A stretch of 64,000 bases of DNA from Lysinibacillus fusiformis. Lineage in GTDB: Bacteria; Bacillota; Bacilli; Bacillales_A; Planococcaceae. Numbering within the stretch: the stretch's first letter is position 1; each line of letters opens with the position of its first letter. Where the stretch lies: assembly GCF_016925635.1 (NCBI RefSeq), contig NZ_CP070490.1, forward strand, positions 1,736,001-1,800,000. Reading direction: 5' to 3'. Shown piece after piece: positions 44,696-55,415 of this stretch. The position numbers were made by a program, and so were the translations under genes. The notes under the pieces were generated by a model, which ran no database searches, had not been told where the DNA came from, and saw only the letters and a program-made list of their open reading frames with translations.

Positions 44696-44791
44696 AATCA
44701 GCACCTCCGTTAGATACCTTTGTATCTCAAATTTCAAGCCTCAATTATTGTAACAATGATAGAAACAACTCGTCAATAAAAAATAGTGAAA

Positions 44792-44838
44792 AAACACGAA
44801 CATAAAATCAAAAAATCTGATTCAACGTTCGTGTTTAA
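44792..44838 (-). terminator. Terminator-like hairpin downstream of dnaC
   Basis: Complementary arms aacacgaac / gttcgtgtt enclose an A-rich loop in the dnaC-purA gap. Confidence 0.5.
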
Positions 44839-44939
44839 TAACAGAATGGTATGAATATTATCGAACATTCAGATTAATTCATTCTAAGGGTAATATTTCA
44901 TTACGGATAGGCAACTTATCTGAATGACGAATAACATGA

Positions 44940-46301
44940 CTAATCACGTGGCGGTGGTGGTGGCATTTGTGACCAATCCACATTAATGAATTTATTGAAT
45001 TCTTTTTTAAAGGCCAATGTAACGGTTCCTGTTGGACCATTACGTTGTTTCGCAATGATGATTTCGATCATATTTTTATTCTCAGATTCTTTATCGTAAT
45101 AATCATCACGGTATAAAAACGCAACAATATCAGCATCTTGCTCAATACTTCCCGATTCACGTAAGTCACTCATCATTGGCCGTTTATCTTGTCGCTGCTC
45201 AACTCCACGAGATAACTGTGATAAAGCAATAACAGGTACCTTTAATTCACGGGCTAATCCCTTTAAGGAACGTGAAATCTCTGATACCTCTTGCTGACGG
45301 TTTTCTCCTGGCTTGCCACTACCCTGAATCAACTGTAAATAATCGATTAAGATCATTCCTAGTCCATTTTCCTGTGCTAAACGACGACATTTTGCACGAA
45401 TTTCATTGATACGTACACCAGGTGTATCATCAATAAAAATCCCTGAATTCGATAAACTACCCATTGCCATAGTTAGTTTACCCCAATCTTCTGTAGTTAA
45501 AGCACCTGTACGTAAAACTTGTGCATCTATATTTCCCTCTGCACAAAGCATACGCATTACCAGTTGCTCTGCACCCATCTCTAAAGAAAAGATTGCTACA
45601 TTTTCACGTGCTTGTACGGCAACACTTTGCGCAACATTCAATGCAAAGGCCGTTTTCCCTACAGATGGACGTGCAGCAACAATGATTAAGTCGTTGCGCT
45701 GAAAGCCAGCAGTAATGTTATCTAAATCACGGAAGCCAGTTGGTATACCCGTTACTTCTCCCTTTTGTGATTGAAGTTGCTCAATATTATCGAAAGTTTC
45801 CACTAGCACATCTTTAACATGCTTAAAGTCTCCTGCATTCTTACGATTGGCAACCTCCATCATTTTCTTCTCTGCCTCACCTAATAATGCCTCTACTTCG
45901 TCTTCACGCGTATAGCCGTCCTCGACGATTTTCGTAGCGACCCGAATCAATCGACGTAAGAGGGCCTTTTCCTCAACGATTTTGGCATAATGGGCGACAT
46001 TGGCAGCTGTAGGGACAGCATTGGCGAGCTCTAGTAAATAAGAAAGCCCGCCAACGTCCTCAATCTCTTTTTTAGCTGATAATTCTTCAGTAACTGTTAC
46101 AACATCTATCGCTTTTCCTTGATCACTCAAGCGCAACATCGTTTCGAAAATTTTCTTATGGGCATTTAAATAAAAATCATCTGCCAATAAAATTTCTGAT
46201 GCTGTTATTAATGCTTGTGGCTCAAGGAAGATAGCACCGATAACCGATTGTTCCGCCTCCCGGTTATGCGGTGGAACGCGGTCCATCATCGGTTCACTCA
46301 T
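44940..46301 (-). CDS. dnaC: Replicative DNA helicase
   Basis: 453-residue DnaB-family hexameric helicase (DnaC in Bacillus). N-terminal primase-interacting domain (about 8-110), then a RecA-like motor with Walker A AARPSVGKTAFALNVAQ, Walker B MILIDYLQLIQG and the EQDADIVAFLYRDD loop. It unwinds the fork. It follows rplI by 13 nt on the same strand. Confidence 0.97.
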   Translation of the reverse strand: MSEPMMDRVPPHNREAEQSVIGAIFLEPQALITASEILLADDFYLNAHKKIFETMLRLSDQGKAIDVVTVTEELSAKKEIEDVGGLSYLLELANAVPTAANVAHYAKIVEEKALLRRLIRVATKIVEDGYTREDEVEALLGEAEKKMMEVANRKNAGDFKHVKDVLVETFDNIEQLQSQKGEVTGIPTGFRDLDNITAGFQRNDLIIVAARPSVGKTAFALNVAQSVAVQARENVAIFSLEMGAEQLVMRMLCAEGNIDAQVLRTGALTTEDWGKLTMAMGSLSNSGIFIDDTPGVRINEIRAKCRRLAQENGLGMILIDYLQLIQGSGKPGENRQQEVSEISRSLKGLARELKVPVIALSQLSRGVEQRQDKRPMMSDLRESGSIEQDADIVAFLYRDDYYDKESENKNMIEIIIAKQRNGPTGTVTLAFKKEFNKFINVDWSQMPPPPPRD

Positions 46302-46314
46302 GGATCGTCGCTCC

Positions 46315-46761
46315 TTATTCTTCCGTTACATGTACTTTTAACGTTGCTGATACTTCATGATGTAGTTTTACAGGAACATTTGTAAAGCCAAGTGAACGAA
46401 TTCCATCAGGTAAAGTCATTTTACGTTTATCAATTTTAATGCCATGCACCTTTTGTAATGCATCAGCAATTTGCTTTGTAGATACTGAGCCAAATAAGCG
46501 GCCACCTTCACCTGATTTTGCTTTTAGCTCAACTGTTAGTGCTTCTACTTTTTCCTTCAATGCTTGTGCTTCAGCTAATTCAGCAGCTGCATTTTTGGCC
46601 TCTAATTTTTTTTGCCCATCTAATTGGCTTAAAGCTTGCGCATTTGCTTCCGCTGCATAGCCATTCTTAATTAGGAAATTTTGTGCATAGCCATCAGCTA
46701 CGTTTTTAATTTCACCTTTTTTTCCTTTTCCTTTAACGTCTTTTAAAAATACTACTTTCAT
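46315..46761 (-). CDS. rplI: 50S ribosomal protein L9
   Basis: 148 residues: the N-terminal RNA-binding domain [20 protein letters not shown], the long helix, and the C-terminal domain with [12 protein letters not shown]. Its ATG overlaps the gdpP stop (TAATG), so the two are coupled. Confidence 0.97.
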   Translation of the reverse strand: MKVVFLKDVKGKGKKGEIKNVADGYAQNFLIKNGYAAEANAQALSQLDGQKKLEAKNAAAELAEAQALKEKVEALTVELKAKSGEGGRLFGSVSTKQIADALQKVHGIKIDKRKMTLPDGIRSLGFTNVPVKLHHEVSATLKVHVTEE

Positions 46762-48731
46762 TAGTCAGAACTCCCTTCAAAGACCTCATTTATGGCCTCT
46801 TCTAAATGTTTTTTCACACCATCAATGGATTTAGCATCTATTTGGCAGGCAGCATTTGTTAAATGTCCACCTCCGCCGAGCCTCTCCATAATTAGCTGTA
46901 CATTGACCTCGCCAAGTGAGCGTGCACTTATACCAATTTTTCCATCTGCCCGATGCGCAATGACAAAGGATGCACTAACATCCTTCATCGTTAGTAATAT
47001 ATCTGCTGTTTGCGCAATTAAGACAGAGTCATACACTTTTGATTCTTCACCTACAGCAACAGCTACTCCAGGTTTTACGAACTTAACTGTTTGCACAATT
47101 TTGGAGCGCTCTATATATGTGTCCACGTCCTCCTTTAAGAGACGTTGGACCAACACTGTATCTGCACCATTTGTTCGTAAATAAGAAGCAGCTTCAAATG
47201 TACGTGCTCCTGTTCGAAGTGTAAAGCTTTTGGTATCAACAATAATACCTGCCAGCAATGCAGTAGCTTCTAGCATATTGATCTTTGCACGCTTCGGCTG
47301 ATATTCTAGTAACTCTGTCACTAGCTCAGCTGTGGACGACGCATATGGCTCCATATAAACAAGTGTAGGATTTTCGATAAAGTCCTCACTTCGACGATGA
47401 TGGTCGATTACAACCACCTTTTCAGCTAATTTCAATAGGTGTGCATCAATTACTAAATTCGGTTTATGTGTATCAACAATAACGAGCAACGATTTCTCAG
47501 TCATTTTACCAGCGGCTTCCTCTGGTGTAAGGAAATTTTCATAGAAATCTGATTTACTCTCTATTTCATTCATTAATCGTGTAACGCTACCATTTAATTC
47601 ATCAAAATTGATGATGACATAGCCCTTTACATCATTCATTTGAGCCATTTTCCGTACACCTACAGACGCACCAATGGAGTCCATGTCAGGATTTTTATGT
47701 CCCATAACAAACACTTGGTCACTGTCTTGAATTAAATCGCGTAATGCATGTGAAATAACGCGCGCTCTAACACGTGTACGTTTTTCAACTGGATTTGTTT
47801 TTCCACCATAGAATTTAAGTTTTCCAGTAGGTTGCTTTATTGCCACTTGGTCACCACCCCGTCCTAAAACAAGATCTAGACTTGATTGTGCCAACTCACC
47901 AAGCTCAACTAATGAGGATGATCCAGCTCCTACCCCAATACTTAATGTTAACGATAAATTCTTTTGAGCTGTTTTTTCACGAATGGTATCTAAAATAGCA
48001 AATTTTTTCTTTTCCAGCTCCGTTAAAATGGATTCATTTAATACTGCTAGGAAACGATCGGATGATATTCGTTTGACAAACACACCATGCTCCGCAGCCC
48101 ATTCATTGACAATTGAAGTAACCATTGTGTTAGTTAAACTACGTGGTTGATCGTCCATGGCTTGCGTGATTTCATCGTAATTATCGACAAACAATATAGC
48201 GATTACTGTACGGTCTGCAAAGTATTGCTTTTCAATGGCAATCTGTTCAGTTATATCAAAGAAATACAGTAGTCGTTCCTCTTTTTTATAATAAACCCGA
48301 TATTTCCGATCACGTAATGTAATCGTAGCCTCATTTGTTTCCTCGGTCTTCATTAACACGTAGATATCATCGGATATATTGACAATACCTTCACCCACTA
48401 ATGATTCCACATTAAGGATACCTTGCATATATGGATTAGACCATTCTATTTCATATTGCTCATTAACCAGAAGTATCCCGATCGGCATTTCAAGCAATGC
48501 CTCTTCCCCTACTTTTTTCATACGGAAGGAAATAGATTCAATATGCTTTTCCGTTTCCTCATAAGCTATCTTTTCTACCTTCCATGTGTAGGTCATCAGT
48601 AAAACAAAACCTACACCATAACCGATACCTATCCCGATATTCCAAATACATAGAAGCACGAACGTCACAGTTCCAAATATGGAAAGAACAAAAAGCGGAT
48701 AGCGAATTGGTCGTTTTCTAAAAGTCCCCAT
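46761..48731 (-). CDS. gdpP: c-di-AMP phosphodiesterase GdpP
   Basis: 656 residues: two membrane helices (about 13-53), a PAS domain (about 85-165), a degenerate GGDEF domain (about 175-300) and a DHH/DHHA1 phosphodiesterase (about 340-650). Catalytic motifs: [29 protein letters not shown] and [11 protein letters not shown]. It hydrolyses the second messenger c-di-AMP, affecting potassium balance and wall stress. Operon yybS-gdpP-rplI-dnaC. Confidence 0.95.
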   Translation of the reverse strand: MGTFRKRPIRYPLFVLSIFGTVTFVLLCIWNIGIGIGYGVGFVLLMTYTWKVEKIAYEETEKHIESISFRMKKVGEEALLEMPIGILLVNEQYEIEWSNPYMQGILNVESLVGEGIVNISDDIYVLMKTEETNEATITLRDRKYRVYYKKEERLLYFFDITEQIAIEKQYFADRTVIAILFVDNYDEITQAMDDQPRSLTNTMVTSIVNEWAAEHGVFVKRISSDRFLAVLNESILTELEKKKFAILDTIREKTAQKNLSLTLSIGVGAGSSSLVELGELAQSSLDLVLGRGGDQVAIKQPTGKLKFYGGKTNPVEKRTRVRARVISHALRDLIQDSDQVFVMGHKNPDMDSIGASVGVRKMAQMNDVKGYVIINFDELNGSVTRLMNEIESKSDFYENFLTPEEAAGKMTEKSLLVIVDTHKPNLVIDAHLLKLAEKVVVIDHHRRSEDFIENPTLVYMEPYASSTAELVTELLEYQPKRAKINMLEATALLAGIIVDTKSFTLRTGARTFEAASYLRTNGADTVLVQRLLKEDVDTYIERSKIVQTVKFVKPGVAVAVGEESKVYDSVLIAQTADILLTMKDVSASFVIAHRADGKIGISARSLGEVNVQLIMERLGGGGHLTNAACQIDAKSIDGVKKHLEEAINEVFEGSSD

Positions 48732-48744
48732 TACAATCAGCCCC

Positions 48745-49686
48745 TTATTCTTTAGTCTTCCCCTTTACAAGTGAACGTACGTCAAAACCTAAATCAACAA
48801 TACCGAGTAAGATCATGAAGGATGATAAAGGAATTGCTAACAAAGTAGCTACCCATTTAACACCGTTTGGCATCCCTTTTTTAGAAATAAAATAATGGAT
48901 AAAAGATATTCCTTGTAGAATGAGTAACAACCATAAAATATAAGAAACATTTAATACAATGATATCTAGCGTAGAACCAGCCTCTGGACGCATGAATAAA
49001 TTAATGCATAAAACAATCATGTAATACCATAAAATAGAGCGTGGTAATCTCATATTTTGGAATGGAGCAAATTTAGGAACATCTACTCCTAGTCGTTTTA
49101 GAGCTGGTAAATTTACTGTAATGATAATAAATGCAGCAAAAAATGCTGAGATTGTTATCGTTGCAGGCATAGTCAGTTCAATTGTTTTAAACATCGCCTC
49201 AAGCTGTTCTGGATTTATGGCTACTTGACCTGTTACATTCTTTGCAAATTCATTAGATTGCTCATAATTTTTACGCGCCATCTCTAAACTCATGTTAATG
49301 AAGTCAATTCCTGAAAGCTTTACATAGGCAATATAAACAATTGCCATCGAGATAAGATTAGCAATCCCCATGGACATAAATAAATAAAGCTTACTCTTCT
49401 TCAGATAAATGGCGTTACCCATAACGACACCTAATAACCCTAAAATAAAGGCAAATGGCAGCATGGATATTCCACTCGTTATAGTGGTTAGGATACAGCC
49501 TACTATTGCTACGAGTATTGATGTGGAACGCTTGTAATTTGCGCTATACCAAGCAATCGGTAGCGGAGCGAATAATAAAGCTACTATAAAGATGAATGGT
49601 ACATATGCAGAAATTAACATTAAAATTGTAAAAAGTGCAACCATCATTGAGCCTTGTACAAGCGCTTTTGTTTGATTATTCGGCAT
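48745..49686 (-). CDS. YybS family membrane protein (DUF2232)
   Basis: 313-residue protein with about eight membrane helices, starting QTKALVQGSMMVALFTILM. This DUF2232 family gene precedes gdpP in Bacillales. Function is not established. It starts the gdpP-rplI-dnaC run, 14 nt before gdpP. Confidence 0.85.
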   Translation of the reverse strand: MPNNQTKALVQGSMMVALFTILMLISAYVPFIFIVALLFAPLPIAWYSANYKRSTSILVAIVGCILTTITSGISMLPFAFILGLLGVVMGNAIYLKKSKLYLFMSMGIANLISMAIVYIAYVKLSGIDFINMSLEMARKNYEQSNEFAKNVTGQVAINPEQLEAMFKTIELTMPATITISAFFAAFIIITVNLPALKRLGVDVPKFAPFQNMRLPRSILWYYMIVLCINLFMRPEAGSTLDIIVLNVSYILWLLLILQGISFIHYFISKKGMPNGVKWVATLLAIPLSSFMILLGIVDLGFDVRSLVKGKTKE

Positions 49687-49852
49687 TGAAAACCTTCCTT
49701 TTTTTCAGTCAAACTTACTACCCTTTATTGTACCATTTTTTCATAGTATTGAACAAAAATCACTTAGATCACTATGTACATTGTCATTATTTTTTCAATT
49801 TTAATTCAGACTTTTACCTAAGTGGTTGGTAATTTCCTTTTTAACCATAACA

Positions 49853-49896
49853 AAAAACCAGCATACCCGATACGAATATCGTAATATGCTGGTTTT
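49853..49896. terminator. Terminator of the rpsF-ssb-rpsR operon
   Basis: Stem aaaaaccagcata / tatgctggttttt on either side of a second short stem in the loop. T-run on the minus strand after rpsR. Confidence 0.85.
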
Positions 49897-49936
49897 TAAA
49901 ATTGATGTAAGGTCAATTACCTTAACCTCATCAATC

Positions 49937-50173
49937 TTATTTATCTTCTGCTACGAATGGAAGTAATCCCATAATACGAGATACTTTGATAGCTGAAGTT
50001 AATTTACGTTGGTACTTTGCACTTGTGCCAGTTACGCGACGTGGTAAAATTTTACCGCGTTCAGAGATGAATTTTTTTAATAAATCTACATCTTTATAGT
50101 CGATATGCGTAATATTGTTTGAAGTGAAGTAGCAAACTTTACGGCGTTTGCGGCCTCCGCGACGTGGTGCCAT
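49937..50173 (-). CDS. rpsR: 30S ribosomal protein S18
   Basis: 78 residues with the S18 core ([20 protein letters not shown], then [13 protein letters not shown]). The N-terminus is basic ([14 protein letters not shown]). It is the last gene of the rpsF-ssb-rpsR operon. S18 binds S6 in the small subunit. Confidence 0.97.
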   Translation of the reverse strand: MAPRRGGRKRRKVCYFTSNNITHIDYKDVDLLKKFISERGKILPRRVTGTSAKYQRKLTSAIKVSRIMGLLPFVAEDK

Positions 50174-50213
50174 AGTGTGTCTCCTCCTTATCTTTTTTTA
50201 TCTTTTAGAAGCA

Positions 50214-50783
50214 TTAGAATGGAAGATCATCCTCTGATACTTCTATTGGTCCTTTGCTATTCGCAAATGGATCCTCATCTACACGTGTATAATTCGGCTG
50301 ATTCATAGGTGGTTGATTTTGCTGATAAGCATCGCCGCCATAGGAACCCTGCCCTGGCATAGCGCCACCAAACTGTTGTTGTGGTTGACCACCGCCATAT
50401 GACGGTTGGTTATTACCGTAAGTTTGTCCACCACCATATTGAGGAGCAGGAGCACCGCTACCATTACGGGGTTCTAAAAACTGTACGCTATCCGCCACGA
50501 CATCTGTTGTGTATACTCGCTTACCGTCTTGTCCTTCATAACTGCCTGTCTGGATACGACCTTCTACCCCAATTAAACTTCCTTTTCGCATGAAGTTCGC
50601 TAGGTTTTCAGCCTGTTTTCGCCAGGCAACACAGCTAATGAAATCAGCTTCGCGTTCACCTTGTTGATTTGAGAATGCACGGTTTACAGCTACTGTAAAT
50701 CTTGTAGACGCAACTCCATTCGGTGTATAACGTAGCTCAGGATCTTTTGTTAGTCTTCCAACTAATACGACACGGTTTATCAT
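50214..50783 (-). CDS. ssb: Single-stranded DNA-binding protein
   Basis: 189 residues: an OB fold (about 1-105; [20 protein letters not shown]), a Gly/Gln-rich flexible linker (about 110-170) and the acidic tip SEDDLPF that binds replication and repair partners. Between rpsF and rpsR, as in other Bacillales. Confidence 0.97.
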   Translation of the reverse strand: MINRVVLVGRLTKDPELRYTPNGVASTRFTVAVNRAFSNQQGEREADFISCVAWRKQAENLANFMRKGSLIGVEGRIQTGSYEGQDGKRVYTTDVVADSVQFLEPRNGSGAPAPQYGGGQTYGNNQPSYGGGQPQQQFGGAMPGQGSYGGDAYQQNQPPMNQPNYTRVDEDPFANSKGPIEVSEDDLPF

Positions 50784-50826
50784 CAGAATACAACCTCCTT
50801 TTCAGCATTTTGTAAAAATTTAATAA

Positions 50827-51114
50827 TTAAGCTTCTTGGCGAACTGCAATGTGGCGAATGATGTCTTCGCTGATGTTAGCAAGACGTGTATACTCGTTGA
50901 TTGCATCTGAAGTAGCGTTTACTTTTACGATTTGGTAGTAACCTTCGCGGAAGTCTTGAATTTCATAAGCTAAGCGGCGTTTGCCCCACTCTTTTGATTC
51001 GATGACTTCTGCACCGTTAGAAGTTAAGATTTCGTTGAAACGTTCAACTAAAGCTTTCTTCGCTTCGTCTTCAATGTTCGGACGTACGATGTACATTAAT
51101 TCGTATTTTCTCAT
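50827..51114 (-). CDS. rpsF: 30S ribosomal protein S6
   Basis: 95 residues starting [20 protein letters not shown], with the S6 strand [26 protein letters not shown] upstream of the ATG. First gene of the operon, with a structured leader upstream. Confidence 0.97.
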   Translation of the reverse strand: MRKYELMYIVRPNIEDEAKKALVERFNEILTSNGAEVIESKEWGKRRLAYEIQDFREGYYQIVKVNATSDAINEYTRLANISEDIIRHIAVRQEA

Positions 51115-51133
51115 CTGTTTACACCTCCTTATG

Positions 51134-51165
51134 GACTTAGGCTCTCCTATTTAAGGGAGCAAGGA
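51134..51165 (-). promoter_or_regulatory. Possible S6:S18 autoregulatory leader structure
   Basis: A bulged hairpin (cttgctccc ... gggagagcctaag type pairing) lies 20-50 nt before rpsF. An S6:S18-binding leader is known at this place in other bacteria. The match is by position and foldability only. Confidence 0.3.
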
Positions 51166-51291
51166 GCAAGTAATTAATTATTACTCACATCAATGAATTG
51201 TAACATATAGGTACATGTCTTTCAAGTCACAAACTAATAATTCATTATATAATAACAGTATATTTCAATTATCTATGAAAGGAGTGCCTTC

Positions 51292-51861
51292 ATGTTCACC
51301 AATGATGAGGAACCTATCGTTATCGAATTAGATTTAAAAAAATTAATGATCGACAATTTTGTCATTACAAGTGGTCTTGTCATATTATTTATAGCTATTC
51401 AATATATTTGCTTTAAAGATTTTCATTTTTCTTTTTGGAATATGGTTGGTAGCACAGCACTATTTGTCGTACTGTATATAATTTTTATTATCCTACATGA
51501 GGCTTTTCATTTAATTGGCTTTATGATTTTTGGCAAAGTGCCCTATAAAGCTTTGAAATATGGCGTAAATTTAGAGTTGGGCATTGCCTATGCAACTACT
51601 GAGCAACCTCTCTACAATCATGCTATGAAAAAGGCTCTATTACTGCCATTCTGGACAACTGGTGTACTCCCAACTATCATTGGGTTTTATCTTAACAGCA
51701 CCGTTTTAATCTTGATAGGGGCGGTGTTAATAGCCGGTGCCGTAGGTGATTTTGCCATGTATAAAGAACTACGGAAATATCCGAGAAATGCTATCGTACA
51801 GGATGATCCCAAATTACCAAAGCTGTATGTTTATACATCAAAGAAAAAGGATGCCCAGTAA
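51292..51861 (+). CDS. DUF3267 membrane metalloprotease-like protein
   Basis: 189 residues with four or so membrane helices. The HExxH motif is in IILHEAFHLIG (about residue 75) within a helix, typical of DUF3267 putative zincins. ATG behind AAAGGAG. Activity is not demonstrated for this protein. It is a lone plus-strand gene between rpsF and an acyl-CoA-dehydrogenase-like gene. Confidence 0.75.
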   Translation: MFTNDEEPIVIELDLKKLMIDNFVITSGLVILFIAIQYICFKDFHFSFWNMVGSTALFVVLYIIFIILHEAFHLIGFMIFGKVPYKALKYGVNLELGIAYATTEQPLYNHAMKKALLLPFWTTGVLPTIIGFYLNSTVLILIGAVLIAGAVGDFAMYKELRKYPRNAIVQDDPKLPKLYVYTSKKKDAQ

Positions 51862-51879
51862 AGTAAGACTACATAAACA

Positions 51880-51921
51880 TATAGAATCTGTAGATTAAAA
51901 TGAATAGCTACAGATTCTATT
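51880..51921. terminator. Bidirectional terminator
   Basis: Inverted repeat atagaatctgtag / ctacagattctat between convergent genes. Confidence 0.75.
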
Positions 51922-51927
51922 TATACT

Positions 51928-52968
51928 TTAAGGAGTTAAAAATCCATGCTGGGCTGCTGTATATAAATTTCTCCAAATTCGATTGATCGTGGATGTTTCT
52001 GTAATAGCATCCATACCGAGACTGCGTATTAAATTATTCGCTATCTCTAAGCAAGCAGCAGCTATATCCTTAGTCATTTGGGTAAATTGTGATAATTCCT
52101 CATCTGTTAATTCATCACCTATTTGATGCTTTTGCCAATAGACAGATAATGTTGCAAAGAACTGCTCCTCACATTGCTTGAAACGTTTCTGCTGCTGCAT
52201 CCATAAAAATTGTAAGGCTCCAATTCGTTCAGTTCTGCTTATATCATCATTTCGTTGCTTCATTAAAGCAAAAGCTTCTTCTAAAAAATTCTCTGTAATC
52301 CCAAGACAAACACCTAAAAAGGAGGCCTCCGCAAAAGTGGTGAATGGAAAGCTATGTACTGAATTGCCATAATCATTTCTGATTGTACCTAATTGAAAAG
52401 TAGCTTCCTGAGGCACCCAAACGTTGTTTACACGGATTGTATGACTTGCTGTTGCCTTCAAACCCATTGCAGACCAATCATTCAAAATCTCAACATCTTG
52501 TGGATTCACTGAGCAGCTAATAATTTTTTCTGTTTTGATACCATCTTCTTCAATTAAGCAATTCATCGTAAATGTCGAAGCATAATTAGAACCACTACAA
52601 TACTTCCATTGCCCTGTTACATAGTAGCCACCAGCTGTTTTGACAGCTATACCCGTTGGATATCCACTACCTGCTATAACTGCTTCTTTAGGAGAATAGA
52701 TTTTTTCACAGATTTCCTGACTGAATGTTGGAATAAATGCATTTCCACCTGTACCAATCGTAATGAGCCACCCAAAATTGCCATCAAGTGCAGACATCTG
52801 CTGGAATACCTTTACACCTTCTACTAAATCTAAATCCTTACCACCTAATTCTCTTGAAGTGAACAATTTGAATAGTTGTTGTTCATAAATATAATCTAAG
52901 ACATCTTGTGGCAGCATCCCCAATTGCTCAAACTCTAAACCACGTTCCTTAATTTGCATAACATTCAT
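51928..52968 (-). CDS. Acyl-CoA dehydrogenase-fold flavoprotein
   Basis: 346 residues. N-terminal helical domain with LFTSRELGGKDLDLVEGVKV, a beta-barrel with GYYVTGQWKYCSGSNYAS and DWSAMGLKATASHTIRV, then a C-terminal helical bundle. The layout matches acyl-CoA dehydrogenases and the related flavin monooxygenases (DszC/HpaB-like). The usual catalytic glutamate is not clear, so a monooxygenase-like role is possible. Substrate unknown. Transcribed alone. Confidence 0.65.
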   Translation of the reverse strand: MNVMQIKERGLEFEQLGMLPQDVLDYIYEQQLFKLFTSRELGGKDLDLVEGVKVFQQMSALDGNFGWLITIGTGGNAFIPTFSQEICEKIYSPKEAVIAGSGYPTGIAVKTAGGYYVTGQWKYCSGSNYASTFTMNCLIEEDGIKTEKIISCSVNPQDVEILNDWSAMGLKATASHTIRVNNVWVPQEATFQLGTIRNDYGNSVHSFPFTTFAEASFLGVCLGITENFLEEAFALMKQRNDDISRTERIGALQFLWMQQQKRFKQCEEQFFATLSVYWQKHQIGDELTDEELSQFTQMTKDIAAACLEIANNLIRSLGMDAITETSTINRIWRNLYTAAQHGFLTP

Positions 52969-53020
52969 TCAAAGGTTGCCTCCATACACTAAAAATTCTG
53001 ATAACTATGCAATCGAAAAA

Positions 53021-53043
53021 GGGCAACCATATAGATTGCCCAT
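53021..53043 (-). terminator. Terminator of ychF
   Basis: Stem gggcaa / ttgccc. On the minus strand it is followed by TTTTTC, 9 nt after the ychF stop. Confidence 0.75.
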
Positions 53044-53051
53044 GTTAGTTT

Positions 53052-54152
53052 TTATACATTAAAGCGGAATAACATAATATCGCCATCTTGTACTTCATAT
53101 TCTTTACCTTCAAGACGTACTTTACCAGCTTCCTTAGCTGCTGCTTGAGAACCTGCCTCTAGTAGATCATCATATGCAACTGTTTCTGCACGAATAAAGC
53201 CGCGCTCAAAGTCAGTATGAATGATACCTGCACATTGTGGTGCCTTCATTCCTTTACGGAACGTCCAGGCACGTACCTCTTGTACACCTGCAGTAAAATA
53301 CGTAGCTAATCCTAATAAATCATAAGAAGTACGAATTAATTGATCTAAACCAGATTCTTTAATCCCTAATTCTTCTAAGAACATAGCTTTTTCTTCATCA
53401 TCAAGCTCAGAAATTTCTTCTTCGATTTTAGCACAAATTGTAATAACTTGAGCACCTTCAGCCGATGCATACTCACGTACTTTTTTCACATACTCGTTGT
53501 TGTCAGCATCTGCTACTTCATCTTCTGAAACGTTTGCTACATAAAGCATTGGTTTAATTGTTAGCAAATGAAGACCTTTAATTACCTTTAATTCATCATC
53601 TGATAGCTCAGCTGCACGAGCTGGTTTACCGTTTTCTAGTTGCTCTTTAATTTTTAGAAGTACTGGCTCTTCGATCATAGCCTCTTTATCTTTTTGTTTC
53701 GCCATTTTGCTAACTCGTTGTAAACGTTTATCTACAGATTCTAAGTCAGCTAGCGCAAGCTCTAGATTAATAACTTCAATATCATCAATTGGATCTACTG
53801 CACCGGAAACGTGCGTAATGTTTTCGTCTACAAAACAACGTACTACCTGACAAATTGCATCTACTTCACGAATATGAGCTAGGAATTTATTTCCTAATCC
53901 TTCACCCTTGGAAGCACCTTTAACAATTCCAGCGATATCTGTAAATTCAAATGCAGTTGGTACAGTTTTTTTCGGTACAACTAATTCTGTTAATTTATCT
54001 AAACGTGCATCAGGTACTTCAACGATACCAACATTCGGATCAATCGTTGCGAATGGATAGTTTGCAGCCAATGCGCCCGCTTTTGTTATTGCGTTAAATA
54101 ATGTCGATTTTCCAACGTTAGGTAAACCAACGATTCCAGCTGTTAATGCCAT
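53052..54152 (-). CDS. ychF: Redox-regulated ATPase YchF
   Basis: 366 residues from the ATG at 54152. Obg-family P-loop AGIVGLPNVGKSTLFNAIT, FTDIAGIVKGASKGEGLGN, a coiled-coil insertion and the C-terminal TGS domain (EVRAWTFRKGMKAPQCAG ... YEVQDGDIMLFRFNV). Binds ribosomes and prefers ATP. Downstream of mscS-like and DUF951 genes. Confidence 0.96.
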   Translation of the reverse strand: MALTAGIVGLPNVGKSTLFNAITKAGALAANYPFATIDPNVGIVEVPDARLDKLTELVVPKKTVPTAFEFTDIAGIVKGASKGEGLGNKFLAHIREVDAICQVVRCFVDENITHVSGAVDPIDDIEVINLELALADLESVDKRLQRVSKMAKQKDKEAMIEEPVLLKIKEQLENGKPARAAELSDDELKVIKGLHLLTIKPMLYVANVSEDEVADADNNEYVKKVREYASAEGAQVITICAKIEEEISELDDEEKAMFLEELGIKESGLDQLIRTSYDLLGLATYFTAGVQEVRAWTFRKGMKAPQCAGIIHTDFERGFIRAETVAYDDLLEAGSQAAAKEAGKVRLEGKEYEVQDGDIMLFRFNV

Positions 54153-54249
54153 GAATGGACACAACCTTTCTATACTCAGTTCAAATTTTCTCTCATATAA
54201 CCTTATCTATTATATTGATTCACTCAGAAAAAGTCTAATATGCCTGATG

Positions 54250-54450
54250 TTACGACTCATTCGCAGAAAATAAAACCTTTTTCATTTTTTTCTCAAATTC
54301 ACGACGTGGAATCATGACACTATGCTGACATCCTTCGCATTTGATACGTACATCCGCCCCCATACGAATAATTTTCCATTTATTAGTACCGCATGGGTGT
54401 TGTTTTTTCATTTCAACAATATCATTTAAACCAAATTTCTTTGTCTCCAT
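54250..54450 (-). CDS. DUF951 protein
   Basis: The start is the ATG at 54450, one base after the mscS-like stop, giving 66 residues. Pattern GLNDIVEMKKQHPCGTNKW ... MGADVRIKCEGCQHSVMI. Two cysteine positions suggest zinc binding. The family lies next to ychF in many Firmicutes. Function unknown. Confidence 0.85.
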   Translation of the reverse strand: METKKFGLNDIVEMKKQHPCGTNKWKIIRMGADVRIKCEGCQHSVMIPRREFEKKMKKVLFSANES

Positions 54451-54451
54451 C

Positions 54452-55327
54452 TTACTCACTTCTCCCCTCATCTTTGCCATAGAACATCATTTTTGGATAG
54501 GCCATTGGTATATTATTTTCTTCAAAGAGTTTCGTAATATCGCGACGAATGATACGTGCTACTCCATATTGTTGCTGTGGTAAGGTTTCAGCAGCTATAC
54601 GAATGGTTACTTCTGTCCCTTTAACATTTTGCACACCTAGAAATACTGGAGCGGCAATTAATTCTTTATGCATCTTAGGCAATGTCTCTAAATACTTATT
54701 AATAACCCCTTCTGCTTTTTCAAAATCAGCATCTGTGGCCATTTGTAAATCTATAAAAATTTTGGAGTTGTTAACAGAATAGTTGACGACTTCGCCAATG
54801 GCACCATTGGGAATGATGAACTGTTCACCAGTAGCACCATTAATTTTTGTTGTACGTAAGCCAATTTCTACAACCGTACCTTCTGCAGCATTTATTTTTA
54901 TATAATCTCCTACACCAAACTGGTCTTCAAAAATAATAAAAAATCCAGTAATAACATCCTTTACTAAGCTTTGAGCACCAAAACCTATTGCTAAACCAAC
55001 GATCCCTGCACCCGCTAATAAACCTGCTACCTTTATATTTAAGGAAGAAAGAATACCAATGATTGCAGAGAAATAAACAACATAGGAAATCACACTTTGT
55101 AATAATCTTGAAATTGTTCGTTGGCGTCGCTCTGAGTGGCTTAATGGTGAACGCATACGGATTAAAAACACTTTTTTAATAAATTTTTTACCTAGTCTTA
55201 CCGCTATCCATGAAGCTAATAGAATGAGCACAATTTCTATAGATGCATCAATAACATGTTCCCAGAGATCCTCAGATGTGAGCTTATCCCAGTATTTCTC
55301 CATTAATTTTTTATTCTTTTCCATCAT
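54452..55327 (-). CDS. Small-conductance mechanosensitive channel family protein
   Basis: About 291 residues from one of two adjacent ATGs (55327 or 55324, behind AGAGGTGG). Three membrane helices (about 23-45, 70-92, 98-120) with the pore helix GLLAGAGIVGLAIGFGAQ, then the beta domain DQFGVGDYIKINAAEGTVVE and a C-terminal alpha-beta domain. It releases solutes on hypo-osmotic shock. Resembles B. subtilis YkuT/MscS types. Confidence 0.88.
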   Translation of the reverse strand: MMEKNKKLMEKYWDKLTSEDLWEHVIDASIEIVLILLASWIAVRLGKKFIKKVFLIRMRSPLSHSERRQRTISRLLQSVISYVVYFSAIIGILSSLNIKVAGLLAGAGIVGLAIGFGAQSLVKDVITGFFIIFEDQFGVGDYIKINAAEGTVVEIGLRTTKINGATGEQFIIPNGAIGEVVNYSVNNSKIFIDLQMATDADFEKAEGVINKYLETLPKMHKELIAAPVFLGVQNVKGTEVTIRIAAETLPQQQYGVARIIRRDITKLFEENNIPMAYPKMMFYGKDEGRSE

Positions 55328-55415
55328 TACCACCTCTTGAATAACTTGCTAAAAATTTGCGTATACTGCATAAAAATTGAGCACTTCTAAAAATAAAAAG
55401 AAAGTGAGTTTTTTT